7,886 nucleotides of DNA from an uncultured Verrucomicrobiota bacterium (GTDB lineage Bacteria > Verrucomicrobiota > Verrucomicrobiia > Limisphaerales > SXTU01), in NCBI GenBank assembly GCA_903863315.1, contig CAIPBN010000607.1:1-7886 (forward strand), given 5' to 3'. The notes beneath the pieces were generated by a model. That model was given only the letters and a program-made list of their open reading frames with translations, searched no databases and had not been told where the DNA came from. Positions 5,376 to 7,886 of the stretch are shown piece after piece. Made by a program: the position numbers and the translations under genes. The first letter of the stretch is position 1, and every line of letters starts with the position of its first letter.

Positions 5376-6632
5376 ATGAAACACGTTTCGCCCATTCACT
5401 GCCTGCTCGGAATCCTGCTGTGGTCCGCTTCCACCCTGACGGCCGCGCTCGCGCCCACTGATTGGCCGGCTTGGCGCGGGCCCACCCGCGACGGTCTTGC
5501 CGCGCCTGGGCAGAACCCGCCCACCCAGTGGAGTGAGGCAGAAAGCATTCTTTGGAAAGCGCCCTTGCCGGGCCGCGGGCACAGTTCGCCCACCGTGGTT
5601 GGCGACCGCATCTATCTGGCCACCTCGGACCCGGTGAAGCGGTCGCAGTCCGTGCTCTGTCTGGATCGCAAGTCAGGCAAGGCCGTGTGGCAGACCGAGG
5701 TGCATGCCGCCAACGCCGAGGGGGGCAAGCACGCCAATTCCACCGCCGCCTCGTCCACGGTGGCCTGCGATGGCGAGCGGTTGTTCATCAACTTCCTGAA
5801 CGGGGGCGCGGTTCACACCAGCGCGTTGAATCTGGCGGGCAAAGTTCTGTGGCAGCAGAAGGTTTGTGATTACGTGGCACATCAAGGATTCGCCGCCTCG
5901 CCGGTGCTGCATGGTCCGCTGGTGCTGGTGGCGGCTGATCATCGCGGCGGCGGCGTGGTGGCGGCGCTGGAGCAGGCGACCGGCAAGATCGTCTGGAGCG
6001 AGCCGCGCCCCAAGCTGCCGAACTACACCACACCCGCCATCGTGCAGGTGGGCGGCCGAACCCAGATGGTGATGGCGGGCTGCAATCTGCTCACCAGCCT
6101 CGATCCGCTGACGGGCAAGAAGCTTTGGGAAGTGACCGGTTCCACCGAGGAATGCGTGGTGACGATGGTCACGGACGGGCAGCGCGTCTTCGCCGGTGGT
6201 GGCTATCCCAAGAACCATACCTTGGCTGTGCTGGCTGACGGCTCGGGCCAGGTGGCCTGGCAGAACACCGCGCGCGTTTACGTGCCCTCCATGATTGCGA
6301 AGGCCGGGCATCTCTACGCGGTGATGGATGCGGGCGTGGCCGTGTGCTGGAAATCCGACACCGGCGAGGAATTGTGGAAGGAGCGGCTGGGCGGTGATTT
6401 CTTCGCTTCTCCGGTGATGGTGGACGATCGGATTTACGCCTCGAACGTGAGCGGCAAGACCTTTGTCTTCAGCGCCACTCCGAAGGGTTTTCAGGTGCTC
6501 GCGCAGAATCAGCTTGGCGACGAGGCGTTCGCCTCGCCGGTGATCTGTGACAACCGGATCTACCTGCGGGTCGCCAAGAAGGGTTCGGTCCGCGAGGAAT
6601 TTCTTTACTGCATCGGCAAGACTGGCCGGTGA
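5376..6632 (+). CDS. Secreted PQQ-like beta-propeller protein (418 aa)
   Basis: The start at 5376 gives MKHVSPIH followed by a hydrophobic run (CLLGILLWSASTLTAALA), a normal signal peptide; the in-frame ATG at 5295 adds 27 unlikely residues. DWPAWRGP follows at 29-36, the same opening as the divergent neighbour. Eight repeats are visible, beginning near 69, 127, 174, 218, 262, 303, 343 and 386, many with an (A/S)SPV or SPT strand and tails such as KSGKAVW, ATGKIVW, LTGKKLW and DTGEELW. An eight-bladed propeller, as in BamB and related proteins, is the natural reading. No cofactor or catalytic residues can be named, so a binding or scaffold role outside the cytoplasm is inferred. It differs widely in sequence from the neighbour, so any duplication is old. 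The nitrilase-like gene follows 39 bases downstream on the same strand and is probably co-transcribed. No SD is present. Confidence 0.9.
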   Translation: MKHVSPIHCLLGILLWSASTLTAALAPTDWPAWRGPTRDGLAAPGQNPPTQWSEAESILWKAPLPGRGHSSPTVVGDRIYLATSDPVKRSQSVLCLDRKSGKAVWQTEVHAANAEGGKHANSTAASSTVACDGERLFINFLNGGAVHTSALNLAGKVLWQQKVCDYVAHQGFAASPVLHGPLVLVAADHRGGGVVAALEQATGKIVWSEPRPKLPNYTTPAIVQVGGRTQMVMAGCNLLTSLDPLTGKKLWEVTGSTEECVVTMVTDGQRVFAGGGYPKNHTLAVLADGSGQVAWQNTARVYVPSMIAKAGHLYAVMDAGVAVCWKSDTGEELWKERLGGDFFASPVMVDDRIYASNVSGKTFVFSATPKGFQVLAQNQLGDEAFASPVICDNRIYLRVAKKGSVREEFLYCIGKTGR

Positions 6633-6643
6633 GTCAGATGCAA

Positions 6644-6658
6644 GGGCGCGTTGCGCCC
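6644..6658 (+). other. Perfect GC hairpin in the gap between propeller and nitrilase-like genes
   Basis: GGGCGC (6644-6649) and GCGCCC (6653-6658) form a 6-bp stem with a GTT loop, 13 bases before the ATG at 6672 and 11 bases after the upstream stop codon. There is no T-run. It could protect or partly terminate the upstream transcript, or tune expression of the downstream gene; position is the only evidence for any role. Confidence 0.35.
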
Positions 6659-6671
6659 GGTGTTTCACGCC

Positions 6672-7886
6672 ATGAAAATCTCCGCACTGTTCGTTGGCCT
6701 GCTGGTTGTCCTGGCACTGAACTCCAGCAGTGTGTCTGCGGCAGCCACTCCGGACGGATGGTCCACCAGCGCACCTCGGGATGAGCTCCGTCCGCTCTTC
6801 CGCCACGACCCGCGCGGTGGCCCGGCGGGGCAGGGGAGTTTCATCATCGAGTCCGATGCCCGCGAGGGATTGAACGGCTGGTGGACCAGATCGTTCCCCG
6901 TTCGGGGCGGCGAGCACTACCGTTTTTCGGCCCTGCGAAAGACCACCAACGCGGACTCGCCGCGCCGAACGGGAGTGGCCCGGATTCTGTGGCGCGATGC
7001 GAAGGGCAACCCGGTCAATCATGACGAACCCTCCTTCGCGTCCTATCGCCCCGGAGACTTTCCGCGTGCCGAGCCGGAGCTGCCTGGCGACAAGGCCACG
7101 GATGCGCAAGGCTGGACGGAGGTCGCAGACACTTACCGCGTTCCTGTCCGGGCCACGCAGGCGACCGTGGAGCTGCACTTCCGCTGGGCACCGAAGGCCA
7201 AGGTGGAGTGGGCCGGAGTGGCGCTTCAGGCCGTGTCCGCTCCGCCGCCGCGCATCGTGCGCCTGGCTGCCGCGCACTTTGTCCCGCGCAACACGCGGAC
7301 ACCGGCGGAGCGCCGCAACGCGTTTGTGCCCATCATCGCTGACGCCGCACGCCAAAAAGTCGATCTGCTCGTGCTGCCCGAGGTGCTCACTTATGGCGGC
7401 GGCCAGACTTATGCCGAATGTGCTGAACCCATCCCGGGACCTTCGACGGAGTTTTTCAGCAGTCTGGCGAAGCAGCATGGTTTGCACCTGGTGCCCGGAC
7501 TCATCGAGCGCGACCGGCATCTCCTCTACAATGTCGCCGTGCTCATCGGCCCGGACGGCAAGCTCATTGGCAAGTATCGCAAGGTCTGTCTGCCGCGCGG
7601 CGAGATCGAAGGCGGCTTCCAACCCGGCTTCGACTACCCCGTGTTCGACACCAAGCTGGGCAGGGTGGGTATGATGGTCTGCTACGACGGCTTCTTTCCG
7701 GAGGTGGCCCGCGAGTTGAGCAACCGGGGCGCGGAAGTCATCGCTTGGCCGGTGATGGGCTGCAATCCGCTGCTGGGCGCCGCGCGCGCCTGCGAGAACC
7801 ATGTGTATGTCGTCAGCAGCACGCACACGGATGTCGCGGCGAACTGGATGATCTCCGCCGTGTATGGACAGGACGGCCGGCCCCTG
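6672..7886 (+). CDS. Secreted carbon-nitrogen hydrolase (nitrilase superfamily) with N-terminal binding-like domain, partial
   Basis: 405 residues are visible and the gene runs off the right edge. ATG at 6672 opens a signal peptide (MKIS, hydrophobic LFVGLLVVLAL, cut near V-S-A-A at about 24). Residues about 50-190 read as a beta-sandwich module (FIIESD, W71-W72, GGEHYRFSALRK, then W148...VELHFRW...WAGVAL), like galactose-binding or CBM4/9-type domains. From about 194 the nitrilase fold follows: E237 in LLVLPEV, K304 in GKYRKVCLP, E311 in PRGE, and nucleophile C337 in MMVCYDGFFPE, so the Glu-Lys-Cys triad is complete. These enzymes cleave C-N bonds of amides, carbamoyl compounds or nitriles. 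Most are cytoplasmic and single-domain; this one should act outside the cytoplasm and may dock to a polymer. The substrate is unknown. Roughly 50-80 C-terminal residues are missing. There is no SD. Confidence 0.88.
   Translation, partial: MKISALFVGLLVVLALNSSSVSAAATPDGWSTSAPRDELRPLFRHDPRGGPAGQGSFIIESDAREGLNGWWTRSFPVRGGEHYRFSALRKTTNADSPRRTGVARILWRDAKGNPVNHDEPSFASYRPGDFPRAEPELPGDKATDAQGWTEVADTYRVPVRATQATVELHFRWAPKAKVEWAGVALQAVSAPPPRIVRLAAAHFVPRNTRTPAERRNAFVPIIADAARQKVDLLVLPEVLTYGGGQTYAECAEPIPGPSTEFFSSLAKQHGLHLVPGLIERDRHLLYNVAVLIGPDGKLIGKYRKVCLPRGEIEGGFQPGFDYPVFDTKLGRVGMMVCYDGFFPEVARELSNRGAEVIAWPVMGCNPLLGAARACENHVYVVSSTHTDVAANWMISAVYGQDGRPL

Noticed and set aside
5673..7826. Very long open frame (717 codons) on the - strand, opposite the second propeller and the nitrilase-like gene
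   Set aside because: Its translation is rich in H, R, G and A with no domain or signal peptide. The + strand frames carry clear domains and catalytic residues over the same bases. Long antisense frames are expected in GC-rich coding DNA.

Overview
The window reads as a piece of a high-GC, free-living bacterial chromosome, most likely Verrucomicrobiota (Pedosphaera/Limisphaera-like) or a related PVC-group bacterium. That placement is an inference. It rests on the style of the secreted proteins (PQQ-like propellers opening with DWPxWRGP, a LamG-like protein, a two-part acetyl-xylan-esterase-like hydrolase), on starts without Shine-Dalgarno sequences, and on intergenic DNA full of palindromic repeats. 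No rRNA, tRNA, CRISPR array, transposase or phage gene is visible.

Layout. Positions 1-82 hold the last 26 codons of a dihydroorotase-like gene. A short secreted thioredoxin-like gene follows (137-574, +). Positions 575-961 carry no gene but contain several inverted repeats and a 14-bp direct repeat. Then come a large secreted alpha/beta hydrolase (962-2986, -) and, divergent from it, a secreted LamG-like protein (3095-3949, +). Next is a secreted PQQ-like beta-propeller (4015-5250, -), convergent with the LamG gene and divergent from a second PQQ-like propeller (5376-6632, +). A secreted nitrilase-superfamily enzyme (6672 onward, +) runs off the right edge. The two divergent intergenic regions (2987-3094 and 5251-5375) should hold the promoters.

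Function. All six genes whose starts are visible appear to encode exported proteins, each with an N-terminal signal peptide. The contents suggest envelope or periplasmic work on organic matter: ester hydrolysis, carbohydrate or protein binding, beta-propeller scaffolds, amide or nitrile hydrolysis, and disulfide handling by the thioredoxin-like protein. Nothing in the sequence proves that they form one pathway. Gene order alternates in strand, so at most 5376-6632 plus 6672 onward, and perhaps the dihydroorotase plus the thioredoxin-like gene, could be co-transcribed.

I did not find a clear new multi-gene system. The least explained parts are the nested palindromic element between direct repeats at 779-936, the long imperfect hairpin at 710-781, the apparently dead second half of the hydrolase, and the uniform SD-less, C-rich start context.
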